Origin: SXOA01 sp051004015
GTDB lineage: Bacteria > Planctomycetota > Planctomycetia > Pirellulales > Pirellulaceae
DNA length: 64,000 bases
Direction: 5' to 3'
Assembly: GCA_051004015.1 (NCBI GenBank)
Contig: JBPCKT010000055.1
Span: 1-64,000 of the forward strand
The number at the start of each line of letters is the position of its first letter. Position 1 is the first letter of the stretch. The notes beneath the pieces were generated by a model that saw only the letters and a list, made by a program, of their open reading frames with translations, did not search any database and was not told where the DNA came from. Of this stretch, positions 46,290 to 56,200 are shown piece by piece. The translations under genes and the position numbers were made by a program.

Positions 46290-46316
46290 TTGACCATATT
46301 TGCCAGTCGCTATAAA
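46290..46316 (+). promoter_or_regulatory. Candidate sigma70-type promoter for secA
   Basis: TTGACC at 46290-46295 and TATAAA at 46311-46316, spaced by 15 bases, are well matched to consensus but the spacer is short. They lie 130 bases upstream of secA, followed by a GC-rich leader. Confidence 0.5.
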
Positions 46317-46445
46317 CTTATACGGCAGATTATCTTGCGCCTTTTTTGGACGGCCCCCGCAGGACGCGGCGCGGGCCCGCAGGCTGGGCTCGCTTCGCCG
46401 CGGCTCGAGCGCCCCATTTCATCTCGACTTAGGTGAGCATCTTCA

Positions 46446-49400
46446 ATGGATCTTTTGGAACAGGCCTGGGAAGGAGTTGGCAACTTCTTCGGCGGCATCA
46501 TGCACGGGTTTGAGCGGGGCGTAACCGCAGTTTTCGGCTCGTCCAACGCCCGTTACGTCCGCCGCCTGCAGGCCCGGGTCGAGGAAATCAACCAGCTCGA
46601 ATCGCGCTACCAGGGGATGTCCGACGAAGAGCTCCGCCAGCAGACTCAAAAATTCAAGGAACGGCTCAAGGCCGGCGAAACGCTGGAGGACATTCTGGAG
46701 GAAGCCTTTGCCATCGCCCGCGAAGGGGGCCGCCGCTATCTCGGCATGCGGCACTTCGACGTGCAGCTCATCGGCGGCATGGTCTTGCACAGTGGCAACA
46801 TCGCGGAAATGGTAACCGGCGAAGGCAAAACGCTCGTCGCCACGCTGCCGGCGTATCTCAATGCCCTCGCCGGCAAGGGGGTGCACGTCGTCACGGTCAA
46901 CGACTATCTCGCCCGCCGCGATATGGAGTGGATGGGACCGCTGTACATGGGCTTGGGCCTCACCGTGGGCGCGATCCAGAGCGATATGGACCCCGACGAG
47001 CGCCAGGCCGCCTACGCCTGCGACATCACCTACGGCACCAACAACGAATTTGGCTTCGACTACCTCCGCGATAACATGCGGCCCGCCGCCCGCGGCGACA
47101 ACCGCTATCCTAAGCACCGGCAGCAATCGCAGGGCAACCTCGTTTTCGCCATCATCGACGAAGTCGACAACATCCTCATCGACGAAGCCCGAACGCCGCT
47201 CATTATCTCCGGCCCGGCTCACGAGAACGTGCATAAATACGCGGATGCCGACCGCATCGCCCGCACGCTGACCAAGGAAAAGCACTTCGTCGTCAACGAG
47301 AAGGACCACTCCGTCAACCTCACCGACGAAGGCGTGCGCGAAGCGGAGCGGCTGGCGGGGGTGGAAAGCTTCTACACCGCCGGCAACATGGATTGGCCGC
47401 ATCTCATCGACAACTCCCTCAAGGCTAACTACCTGTACCAGCGGGATGTGAAGTATGTCGTCAAGGACGACAAGATCATCATCGTCGACGAGTTCACCGG
47501 CCGCCTGATGGAAGGGCGACAGTGGAGCGACGGCTTGCACCAGGCGGTCGAAGCGAAGGAAGGCGTGGAAGTCAAGGAAGAGACGCAGACCCTGGCCACC
47601 ATCACGCTGCAAAACTTTTTCAAGCTGTATCACAAAATCTGCGGCATGACCGGCACGGCCATGACCGAAGCCGGCGAGTTCTACAAGATTTACGGCCTGG
47701 ACGTCATCGCCATTCCGACCAACCGCAAGATGAAGCGGGTGGAGCATCACGACGCCATCTATCGCACCGAGCGCGAGAAGTTCATCGCCGTCGCCGAGGA
47801 GATCGAGCAGACCCACAAGTTCGACGTGCTCATCATGAACAGCGGGGACGACCTGATTGGCACGATCCATAAGGAAGACGACGACACGGTCGACTTCCAG
47901 GCCCATGAAAGCAAACAGCGGGACCTTATCCAGCGGAGCAAAATCAAGCGAATCGAGCACAAGGGCCGCCCCGTCCTGGTCGGCACGGTCTCCATCGAAA
48001 AGAGCGAGCGGCTCTCGGCACTGCTCGACAAGCGGGGCATCCCGCACGAAGTGCTCAACGCCAAGCACCACAAGCGCGAGGCGGAAATCGTGGCGCAGGC
48101 CGGCCGACTGAGAGCAGTGACCATCGCCACGAATATGGCCGGCCGCGGTACGGACATCGTGCTCGGCGGCAATCCCGAGACGATGGCGTGGGCCATCTTG
48201 CAGGACAAGTACCCGACGCGCCTCGATGTGCCTCCCGCCGAGTGGGACAACCTGGTCCGCGAAATCGATGAGCGCGAGAAGATGAAGGAGGAAGGGAAGG
48301 TCGTCAAGGAGCTCGGCGGCTTGCACGTCATCGGCACGGAGCGGCATGAGGCCCGCCGCATCGACTTGCAGCTTCGCGGGCGCTGCGGCCGGCAAGGGGA
48401 TCCCGGTTCCAGCCGCTTCTTCCTGTCGCTGGAAGATGACCTGATGCGAATCTTCGCCGGCCCCTGGGTGAAGATGATCCTGGACAAGCTCGGCATGCAG
48501 GAAGGAGAGCGGATCGAAAGCCGCATGGTAACGCGGCGAATCGAAGCCGCACAGAAAAAGGTGGAAGAGCGGCACTTCGAGGCCCGCAAAAACCTGCTCG
48601 AGTACGACGAAGTCATGGACATGCAGCGGAAGCGGGTCTACGGCTTCCGGCAGCAAATCCTGAATGGCCGCAACTGCCGCGAAGTCATTCTGGAGATGGT
48701 CCGCAAACAGATTGAGAAGAACCTGACGGAGTTCATGCAGAAGGATTTTGGCACCGCGAGCTTTGCCGCCTTCGCCAGCAATCGTCTTTCCTGCCCGCTC
48801 GAGGCCAAGGATTTCCGTGGCATGGAGTTCAGCGAAGCCGACACCTATGCCAAGGAGCGGGCCGAGCGCGATGCCGAAACCACGGTGCAGGACTCGCTGG
48901 ATGAGAACCTGCCTGGCGACGAGGGGGACGAAGACGCACAGGCCGATTGGAACTGGGAAGCGATGGCCAAGCTGGCCGAGACCAAATGGGGCGTGAAGGT
49001 CAAGGATTGGGATCTCAAGAAAATCGGCCGCGACAACGTCGGCGAATACTTGCTCGACATGGCCCGCAAGGCCATCCAGGCGGTCGACCTCGCCGAAGGA
49101 AAAGTTTATCTGGAGCAGGATTTCCAGCACCGCTTCGCCGCCAACTGGGTGCTGCACAAATTCGGCATCGAGATGAAGCTGGAGGAAATCCTCTCTTTGG
49201 ATGCGGCGGGCCTCAAAAGCTTCGTCACGGAGAAGGCCGAGGCGGCTTACGACGCCAAGGAGGCGGAGTATCCGGCGATGGCGGGACTCTACCGCTATCT
49301 AACCGCGACCGGCGGCAAACACCTGCGATTGGATGGCGAAGGGCTCATGGCGTGGGCCCGCCAGCGATTTGAAACCGAGCTCGACCCCAACGATTTGAAC

Positions 49401-50165
49401 GGGAAGACCCGCGACGAGCTGTTTGCGATTCTCGCCAACCTCAGTCGCCAAAGCACCGCCAAGGCCGATGGGGCCATTCTGGAAGCCCGCAAGAAAGTCG
49501 AAAACGCTTTCAGCGGAGCTGACGCCAAGCGGTCCCTTCGAGCCAACGACGCCAGCCGCGGCTCGCTGGAGTCGCTGGCCCAATGGGCCAAAGCGGAGCT
49601 GCATTTGGACCTGCCGGTGGAGGAGCTCGAGGAACTCAACCGGGAAGAGCTGGAAATCAAGCTGCTCGGCGGTGTCGAGGACCGTTACCGGCCGGAGATG
49701 CGGCGAATGGAGCGATCGCTGCTCCTGCAAATCGTGGACAACACCTGGAAAGACCACCTCTATGTCATGGAGAAGCTGCGGAGCTCGGTCGGGCTCGTCG
49801 GCTATGCCCAGGTGGATCCCAAGGTCGAGTACAAGAAAGAAGGGATGAAGCTCTTCGAGCAGATGTGGCAGTCCATCGACCGCGAGACCACTGACCTGGT
49901 CTTCAAAATGGAGCGGCTGGACGAAGATTTCGTCGGCTCGACCTGGGTGGAAACCAGCGCGACCCATGCGGCGCCGCCCGGAGCTACCGAGAATTACGGC
50001 CAGACTCAAGACGAAAACATGAACGCCGGCCAGCCGGATGTGAAGCCCGAGCCGATCAAGAACCGGGGCCCGCGCGTCGGCCGCAACGATCCCTGCCCCT
50101 GCGGCAGCGGGAAGAAATACAAGCAATGCTGCATGAGGCTCGCGGGAAAGCAGGATCTGGCTTAG
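46446..50165 (+). CDS. secA: Preprotein translocase ATPase SecA (enlarged)
   Basis: A 1,239-residue motor ATPase that drives preproteins through SecYEG. Walker A is VTGEGKTLVATLPAYL (about residues 122-137); later motifs include FAIIDEVDNILIDEART, TEAGEFYKIYGLD and the helicase motif ATNMAGRGTDIVLGG. The C-terminal zinc-binding SEC-C motif is CPCGSGKKYKQCC. E. coli SecA has 901 residues. The extra length here lies mainly in the helical-wing/scaffold region (about 735-1060), rich in Lys, Glu and Asp. The start ATG 46446 is in the expected place, and the upstream leader has a candidate promoter. Confidence 0.95.
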   Translation: MDLLEQAWEGVGNFFGGIMHGFERGVTAVFGSSNARYVRRLQARVEEINQLESRYQGMSDEELRQQTQKFKERLKAGETLEDILEEAFAIAREGGRRYLGMRHFDVQLIGGMVLHSGNIAEMVTGEGKTLVATLPAYLNALAGKGVHVVTVNDYLARRDMEWMGPLYMGLGLTVGAIQSDMDPDERQAAYACDITYGTNNEFGFDYLRDNMRPAARGDNRYPKHRQQSQGNLVFAIIDEVDNILIDEARTPLIISGPAHENVHKYADADRIARTLTKEKHFVVNEKDHSVNLTDEGVREAERLAGVESFYTAGNMDWPHLIDNSLKANYLYQRDVKYVVKDDKIIIVDEFTGRLMEGRQWSDGLHQAVEAKEGVEVKEETQTLATITLQNFFKLYHKICGMTGTAMTEAGEFYKIYGLDVIAIPTNRKMKRVEHHDAIYRTEREKFIAVAEEIEQTHKFDVLIMNSGDDLIGTIHKEDDDTVDFQAHESKQRDLIQRSKIKRIEHKGRPVLVGTVSIEKSERLSALLDKRGIPHEVLNAKHHKREAEIVAQAGRLRAVTIATNMAGRGTDIVLGGNPETMAWAILQDKYPTRLDVPPAEWDNLVREIDEREKMKEEGKVVKELGGLHVIGTERHEARRIDLQLRGRCGRQGDPGSSRFFLSLEDDLMRIFAGPWVKMILDKLGMQEGERIESRMVTRRIEAAQKKVEERHFEARKNLLEYDEVMDMQRKRVYGFRQQILNGRNCREVILEMVRKQIEKNLTEFMQKDFGTASFAAFASNRLSCPLEAKDFRGMEFSEADTYAKERAERDAETTVQDSLDENLPGDEGDEDAQADWNWEAMAKLAETKWGVKVKDWDLKKIGRDNVGEYLLDMARKAIQAVDLAEGKVYLEQDFQHRFAANWVLHKFGIEMKLEEILSLDAAGLKSFVTEKAEAAYDAKEAEYPAMAGLYRYLTATGGKHLRLDGEGLMAWARQRFETELDPNDLNGKTRDELFAILANLSRQSTAKADGAILEARKKVENAFSGADAKRSLRANDASRGSLESLAQWAKAELHLDLPVEELEELNREELEIKLLGGVEDRYRPEMRRMERSLLLQIVDNTWKDHLYVMEKLRSSVGLVGYAQVDPKVEYKKEGMKLFEQMWQSIDRETTDLVFKMERLDEDFVGSTWVETSATHAAPPGATENYGQTQDENMNAGQPDVKPEPIKNRGPRVGRNDPCPCGSGKKYKQCCMRLAGKQDLA

Positions 50166-50167
50166 AT

Positions 50168-50221
50168 AGTACTCATCTCGCTCCGCGAGATGAATTCCTC
50201 ACGCGGAGCGTGAGGAGTACT
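50168..50221. repeat. Double-hairpin palindrome between secA and kdtA
   Basis: Outer AGTACT arms (50168-50173 and 50216-50221) enclose two 9-bp stems: TCATCTCGC/GCGAGATGA with loop TCC (50173-50193), and TCCTCACGC/GCGTGAGGA with loop GGA (50196-50216). A TTTT follows at 50223. It may terminate secA transcription. Confidence 0.8.
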
Positions 50222-50230
50222 CTTTTCACG

Positions 50231-50238
50231 AAAGGAGG
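50231..50238 (+). promoter_or_regulatory. Strong Shine-Dalgarno for kdtA, pointing to an ATC start
   Basis: AAAGGAGG at 50231-50238 lies 6 bases before ATC 50245. No ATG or GTG is in frame in the expected window; the first TTG is at 50263, too far (24 bases) for this site. Confidence 0.7.
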
Positions 50239-50244
50239 CGCGCC

Positions 50245-51549
50245 ATCGGTTATCTGCTGAATTTGCTCTACCTGGCGGCTATCCTCGTTGCTTCGCCGTA
50301 TCTGCTGTACGCCGCCATTCGTTACGGCAAGTACCGCGAAGGGTGGCGGCAGAAGCTGCTGGGGAGCGTGCCGATTCGCTCTGGGAAAAATCGGTGCATC
50401 TGGCTCCATGCCGTCAGCGTGGGCGAGGTCAATCTGCTCGCCCCGCTGATTGCCCGCTGGGATGCACAATATCCCGACTGGGAATGCGTCATCTCCACGA
50501 CCACGCTGGCCGGCTATGCCCTGGCTCGCAAGCGCTACGCTCCCCGCACCGTCTTCTACTGCCCATTGGACTTCACCTGGAGCGTGCGCCGCGCCATTCG
50601 CCGCATGCGCCCGGACTTGCTCGTGCTGGCGGAGTTGGAGCTGTGGCCCAACCTCGTTGCCGCGGCCAAGCAGGCCGGCGCGAAGGTCGCTATCATCAAC
50701 GGCCGCCTCAGCGACAAGAGCCTGCGGGGTTATCAGAGGATAGGCTTCCTGGCCCGTAAGACGCTCGAGCAAATCGACCTGGTTGCTGCCCAGAACGAAG
50801 AGTATGCCCAGCGGTTCCGCCAACTTGGCGCGCTTCCATCCGCGGTCGCCGTAACACGCTCCATCAAGTTCGACGGCGCGATTGCCGACCGGCAGAATCC
50901 CGCGACAAAACGTCTCGCGGCGCTCGCGGGCATCGAGGAGACCGACCAGGTCTTCCTGGCCGGCAGCACCCAGGAGCCAGAGGAGTCGCTCGCCGTAGCG
51001 GTCTATTCCAAGCTCGTGGCGCAACATCCGAAACTCCGACTGATCCTCGTCCCTCGCCATCCAGAGCGGTTTGAGGAGGTCGCCCGCATGTTGGAAAAGA
51101 GCGGAGTGCCTTGGCAGCGCCGCTCCCTGCTGGAAAGCGAAGGGCCGAAGCCTCAAGCCCGCATACTGCTCGTGGACACGATTGGTGAGCTCACCGCCTG
51201 GTGGGGAACCGCGGCCATCGCCTTCGTCGGCGGCAGCCTGGGAAAGCGCGGCGGCCAAAACATGATCGAGCCAGCCGCCTATGGAGCCGCGGTTTGCTTC
51301 GGGCCGAACACCTGGAATTTTCGGGACGTCGTGGAGATGCTGCTGGCCCGCGAAGCGGCGGTCGTAGTCCAGGACGGCACGGAACTTAAAGGCTTCGTTC
51401 GACGCTGTCTGGAGAATCCCGACTACGCCCAAGTCCTCGGTCAGAATGCCCGCGCGCTGGTCCTGGAACAACTCGGAGCAGCGGACCGGACGGTGGAGTT
51501 GCTCAGCGCGCTGGTGTCATCACAAACCGCATCCCGAAGGGCCGCCTAG
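50245..51549 (+). CDS. kdtA: 3-deoxy-D-manno-octulosonic acid (Kdo) transferase
   Basis: A 434-residue glycosyltransferase (GT30, also called WaaA) that adds Kdo to lipid A. Characteristic segments are IWLHAVSVGEVNLLAPLIA near residue 50, LVLAELELWPNLV and LVPRHPERFEEV; VGGSLGKRGGQNMIEP is the GT-B nucleotide-sugar part. The likely start is ATC 50245, giving IGYLLNLLYLAAILVASPYL, a membrane anchor that homologues begin with M-G/P-Y-L-L-N. The site is 6 bases after AAAGGAGG. An ATC start is rare; the next usable start is TTG 50263. The stop overlaps the convergent DUF1559 gene by 4 bases. Confidence 0.9.
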   Translation: MGYLLNLLYLAAILVASPYLLYAAIRYGKYREGWRQKLLGSVPIRSGKNRCIWLHAVSVGEVNLLAPLIARWDAQYPDWECVISTTTLAGYALARKRYAPRTVFYCPLDFTWSVRRAIRRMRPDLLVLAELELWPNLVAAAKQAGAKVAIINGRLSDKSLRGYQRIGFLARKTLEQIDLVAAQNEEYAQRFRQLGALPSAVAVTRSIKFDGAIADRQNPATKRLAALAGIEETDQVFLAGSTQEPEESLAVAVYSKLVAQHPKLRLILVPRHPERFEEVARMLEKSGVPWQRRSLLESEGPKPQARILLVDTIGELTAWWGTAAIAFVGGSLGKRGGQNMIEPAAYGAAVCFGPNTWNFRDVVEMLLAREAAVVVQDGTELKGFVRRCLENPDYAQVLGQNARALVLEQLGAADRTVELLSALVSSQTASRRAA

Positions 51550-52466
51550 AACTCCGCGATCACTTCGTTGCCGCCGATGGTGGACATGGAGCGGAGGTCC
51601 TGGGAATCGAAATCCTCCCGCAGGAAGCGGACTTCTCCGGTGCTGAAGAGCACGTTGATGCCGCGGTGATGGTTGCCCCCCACGTCCGCGCCGATTTCCA
51701 GGTTCTGGCCCTCCTGCAAATCGCTAGGCTCCGTCCAGAGCACGCTCGTGGCTTTCGCCTCCACCACATAGATCGTCTGCCGCTGGTCGTCGGTGATCTG
51801 TCTGCGGCTCACGGTGGTCGCGCCGGGGAAGGCGGTGTTCTTGCCGACAATGACCAGGTAGCTCGTGTTGTTGGCGTCCTCGGGCTGCTCCGGCTCGTCC
51901 GCGGGGCATCGAAAGACGTCGGGGATCTTTTCGGACACCAGCATGTTTTGTTTGGAATCCCAAGACTCGCTGAGATTGTACTCGGCATGGAGAGCCTTCT
52001 CTTCCGGCCCCAAAAACGGCAGGATCAAGACCCGCCAGCTATGCAGGCGATTGCCGTCTTTGTCCTCGACGTAGGCGGGGGGCAGGGTGCCGTACTTCTG
52101 CTCGTAGGCCATCAGGGCGACGCCGATCTTCCGCAGATTGGCCGCGCACTTGCGGCGATGCGAGCCGGCCCGCGAGTATTCCATCACCGGCTGGAAGAGG
52201 ATCGTGAGCAGGGCGATGACGGCCACCGTGGCCGCCACTCCAATCAACGTCAGGAATAGAACCCGCTGGCGGGGGCTGATCTGAGGCATGCCCGGATAGG
52301 CCGAGGCGGGTATCGCCGCCGCTGCCGGACCAGCCGGCCGAGGACTGGCGAAACGGGGCACGACAATCGTCCGCCCGCAGCCGATGCAGGGACCGCTGTG
52401 CCCGGCGAACTCGTCCTCGACGAGCGTCATTTCACCGCAGTGGGGGCAGGCGAAGGGGAGGGGCAT
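51546..52466 (-). CDS. DUF1559-type protein with N-terminal zinc ribbon and pseudopilin-like helix
   Basis: A 306-residue protein. The N-terminus has two CxxC pairs (ACPHCGEM and PCIGCGR), then a linker, then one membrane helix (VLFLTLIGVAATVAVIALL, about residues 88-107). After it come RRKCAANLRKIGVALMAYEQ and GINVLFSTGEVRFL near the end, which are DUF1559 marks. DUF1559 proteins are abundant in Planctomycetes and have a type IV pseudopilin-like fold. The zinc ribbon is an added feature that may place it at the inner membrane rather than in a pilus. The stop overlaps kdtA's. Confidence 0.85.
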   Translation of the reverse strand: MPLPFACPHCGEMTLVEDEFAGHSGPCIGCGRTIVVPRFASPRPAGPAAAAIPASAYPGMPQISPRQRVLFLTLIGVAATVAVIALLTILFQPVMEYSRAGSHRRKCAANLRKIGVALMAYEQKYGTLPPAYVEDKDGNRLHSWRVLILPFLGPEEKALHAEYNLSESWDSKQNMLVSEKIPDVFRCPADEPEQPEDANNTSYLVIVGKNTAFPGATTVSRRQITDDQRQTIYVVEAKATSVLWTEPSDLQEGQNLEIGADVGGNHHRGINVLFSTGEVRFLREDFDSQDLRSMSTIGGNEVIAEF

Positions 52467-52523
52467 GGGGAGGAAGGCTAAATCCGAAATCCGAATTCCG
52501 AATGGCGAATGGCTGAACTGGAG

Positions 52524-53174
52524 TCATTTGGTGGCGGAGAAGTCCTTCACGATTTGGACGTACTGGCGGGCCAGGTGTTCAATCTTTTTCAGGTCTCCGG
52601 CGGCGACTACTTTGGGGTCCACCAGCGAGCTGCCGATGCCGAGGGCGCAGGCCCCGCAGCGGAGGAACTCCGCGGCGGTATCCAGGTTGACTCCGCCGGT
52701 GGGCATCAGGCGAATATGTGGCAGGGGGCCGTGCAGGGCTTTCAGGTATTTGGGGCCGGTGATTTCCGAGGGGAAGATTTTCACGATGTCGGCGCCGGCT
52801 TGCCAGGCAGTGACAACTTCCGTGGGGGTGAACGCGCCGGGCATGGCGACCTTGCTATATCGCTTGCAGAGCTCGATCACGCCCACGTTGACGACCGGAG
52901 AAACAATGAACTCTGCCCCGGCCAGTAACGCCGCCCGGCAGGTTTCCGCATCGAGCACGGTTCCTGCCCCGAGCAAAATGCGGCTGCCGATGCGGTCGGC
53001 CACTTTTTCGAGCACGCGGATGGCCCGCGGGACCGTGAAGGTGACTTCCATCACTTCGACGCCGCCGGCCAGCAAACTTTCCGCGACATCGACGAGCAAA
53101 TCGCCGTTTTCCGCCCGGATTACGGCGACAATCTTGTGGTCGAGCACCCGTTGCAGAGACTTGCTTCCCGACAT
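52524..53174 (-). CDS. eda: KDPG/KHG aldolase
   Basis: A 216-residue aldolase of the Eda family that cleaves 2-keto-3-deoxy-6-phosphogluconate to pyruvate and glyceraldehyde-3-phosphate, and can act on 4-hydroxy-2-oxoglutarate. The Schiff-base lysine is in GADIVKIFPSE, the conserved glutamate lies in EVMEVTFTVP, and GAGTVLDAETC and MPTGGVNLDTA are other family marks. Length is typical (E. coli Eda is 213). It ends the Entner-Doudoroff route if edd is present elsewhere; edd is not in the window. Confidence 0.93.
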   Translation of the reverse strand: MSGSKSLQRVLDHKIVAVIRAENGDLLVDVAESLLAGGVEVMEVTFTVPRAIRVLEKVADRIGSRILLGAGTVLDAETCRAALLAGAEFIVSPVVNVGVIELCKRYSKVAMPGAFTPTEVVTAWQAGADIVKIFPSEITGPKYLKALHGPLPHIRLMPTGGVNLDTAAEFLRCGACALGIGSSLVDPKVVAAGDLKKIEHLARQYVQIVKDFSATK

Positions 53175-53259
53175 GATCCACCACTCGGCGTTTGTTGAGA
53201 CCCGCCTCTAACGGGCTGGCTGACAAATGCCGATTCTAGCGGACAGCACGCACAGGGGG

Positions 53260-56200
53260 CTATGGCTTAGCGGGTGCGGCCGGTTCGGTGGAAGCTGCCG
53301 GCGGCACACGGACGGGGATGCGCTTTTGAACCGTGCCGACGCCGCTGGGACCCTGCACATCCACAATCAGCACGTAGTCCCCTTCTTCGGCGGGCAATTG
53401 CACATGAAGTTCTGCCTCTCCCTTTTCATTCGCCGGCAAATTCGGCTCCCAGAGAAGACTACGGGACTTGGCCCGTTTTTCGCGCCCCGAAAGGGCAAGG
53501 GCGGATTTCATAGTGATTGGCTTCGCGGCGCCCTGACCGTCGCCTTTTGCCTTGGGCTCGGCGACATCCTTGGCGGGCTCCGCGCGGGGGAGAGCATTCT
53601 TTGTAAGTTCGGCAGCCATCTTCTTCTCATCCTCTTCCGCCCGTGGGCCTGGTGGAGCGGGAGCCCGCTCGTTCGGCCTGGCAGCGGCCTGCGGTGCGGC
53701 GCCGGGTTTTCCTTCGGCCAACTGCTTCTCATCGGCGGATTCCTTGATTCCCTTGCCTCGGCCTCCTTCCCCAGTTCCCAAGCCCCCCGCGCCGCCTGGA
53801 GTGAGGGGACCGCCGGCGGGTAAGCCTCCCCCGGGTGTCGCTGAGGAGTATCTTTTCTCAGCCGGGTCGTTCAGTCGATCTCGCCGACGGTTGGCTGTCA
53901 TTTCGTCGAGCGCTGCGGCCGGCCCTAAATCATCCGTTCCCGGCGCGGCGAGAGGCTCCGACTTCGCGGCTGGAGCAATTGGCCTAGCGTCCCGCTGGAA
54001 GAACTCTCCGCCGGAACGTTCCGCGGGAGCGATGGCCGCAGTTGTCTGAATGTCGTGCCTGGCGATCTTGCCGTTTATCAGCCAGATGCAGCCGACGGCA
54101 AAGCTGCCGGCGACCACGGCCATCGCGGGAACCCAGACCTTGGCCTGAGCCGGACGGTGCAGAATGGCGAGAAGACCCAATAACAGCAAGGCAGCCGCGG
54201 AAACCGCCAGCACCACTCGGCCGACCATCTGCTGGAAACTGGTTCGCGCGGCCTGAGCCGCCGTTTCTTCCGCGCGCACCGAGTTCTGAACGAGCGCATC
54301 ATTGGAGGCGAGGAGGACTTCCCGCGGGTCCGTGGGCTCGCCGGGAATATCCTGTTCGGAAAAATAACTGTGCTGCTCGCGACTGTCGCGGAACATGCGG
54401 AAATCCTCCGCCTGGGGTTGCACTGCACCATCAGGATCGAGCGCCGCGCTGCTTGATAGTCTGTCGAGGCCGTCCGGGCCAGCGGGCGCCGAGCCACCCT
54501 GGGCCTTCTTGAGTTTGAATTCGCTCTCCATGGCTTCCCTTTCCGGGTCCGCTTTTTTCGCGGCTTCGTCCTGGGGAGCTTTCTTCGCGACCGCATCTTT
54601 GGCTTCACTCTTGCCGCTGTCGAAACTCTCTGAAACACCGGGAAGAATCGACCGGCCGCGTTGGCCACCACCGCCGCCGAAGCCTGTTGTTTTGTCCTCC
54701 ACGTATCTGGAGTAGGGGGCGGGAGACGCTGCTTCGGCAAGTCTTTCCACGGCATCCTCCCTGACGAGGCGGAGGGCGAACCAGGAATGGGGAACCGCGT
54801 TGCCGTTGTGGTCTGTCGCCCGCAGGCCGATTTGCAGCTCCTGCTGCGGAGTGAAGGTAGTTTCCTTCTGCTCAATGTCGATGTGCAGCCCGCGCACGCT
54901 GGGCCGATTTACTTGCTGCCGATAGACCAACCTGGCCGGCTCCACGGACTGGTCGTAGAGCGTCACGTCCAGCTCCCCATCGGCTTCGGGAGGAAGCTGC
55001 ACATTGAGTAGCGGCAGCGTGAACGTAGGCGGGGCCGCGCCGCTAGCGCTCTCTGACTGGGAGACCGTCGATTCCGTAGTGGGCGTCGCCACAGGTCCAT
55101 TCGTCGCCGCGCGACTTTCGGCAGATTTGGCATCTACCGCCTTGAAGTCATCCAAAGCCAGACCGTGATATTCTTGCGAAGCAACTTTCACGTTCGCCTT
55201 GCGGACAACAACCAGCAGCTTCTTCCTGGCGAGCTCCTCGGGCACTTTCCCAACCAGCGAATCTCCGCGAACGAGAATTGAGCCAGACACCTCGCCTCTC
55301 TCTGCTGTCGTTTCGCGGCGACGGTCTTTCCCATCTAGAGCATCTTGTTTCCTCAAGCTCGCTATCTCCCTTTCTCCGTACTCCCGACTCGAGTCAGCCT
55401 TTGGACCGGATCCCGAACGAGGTTTCATCGCCTTGTCCTGCTCCTGTGGAGCCGCGGCGAGCGGGAGCCCGGGGGGCGGAGCGGGCGATTTTGTCTCCGC
55501 GGGTGCGGCGGGGGATTCCTCGGTAGGAGAAGTGGGCCGAGCGGTTGCCCGCGAGGGAGCCGGCGGCGCGCCAAGGGCAAACAGCTCTTTCTTACCCTTC
55601 GCTGCCATCTGCATTTTCACGTCAGGCTGATCGACCGCCTTTTCCGCCGACTTTTCTTGCACCAGGGAATCCATGTTCTCCTTGTATTCCATCCGGGCCC
55701 TGCGATCACTCGCCTCCGAAAAATCCGCCATCTTCCCCACAGCCACCTTTTCTAATTCGTTCACCGTGCCAGCCTGTTGGTTCACCCCAAACAACTGGTA
55801 ATAGCCGTCCGGTGCATCCGCCGGCAGTTCAAACTCACCCGACGCAATGCCGGCTTCCGGCCGTGATTCAATCGCCGAAGGTTTTAGCTCCCGGCCGTCC
55901 GTCGTCGCCAGTTTCCAGTCGTCGGCTGGTGCAGCAGGCTGATTCGAGAAGGCCATCCAGGAGTGAGAGCGGAAGCGGACCGTCTCGCCCGGCTGATACG
56001 AGTCCTTGTCGAATTTGACCTCCGACGTCACGGGCTCTTTCTTCGCGGCGAGCGGCACCACGAGTTGTGGCGATTCCGAGGCGAGCGCGCCCCCGCTACG
56101 GTTTTGTCCCTGAACCTCATCCATCCAGACACCCGATTGCTTGTCGCTCTGGGGTTGCACTTTCAGGATGGCTCCAGGCTGAACGGCGGAGCCCCGCAAG

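Noticed and set aside
46443..49157. A 904-codon open frame on the minus strand
   Set aside because: It is antisense to secA and has no recognisable domain or ribosome site.
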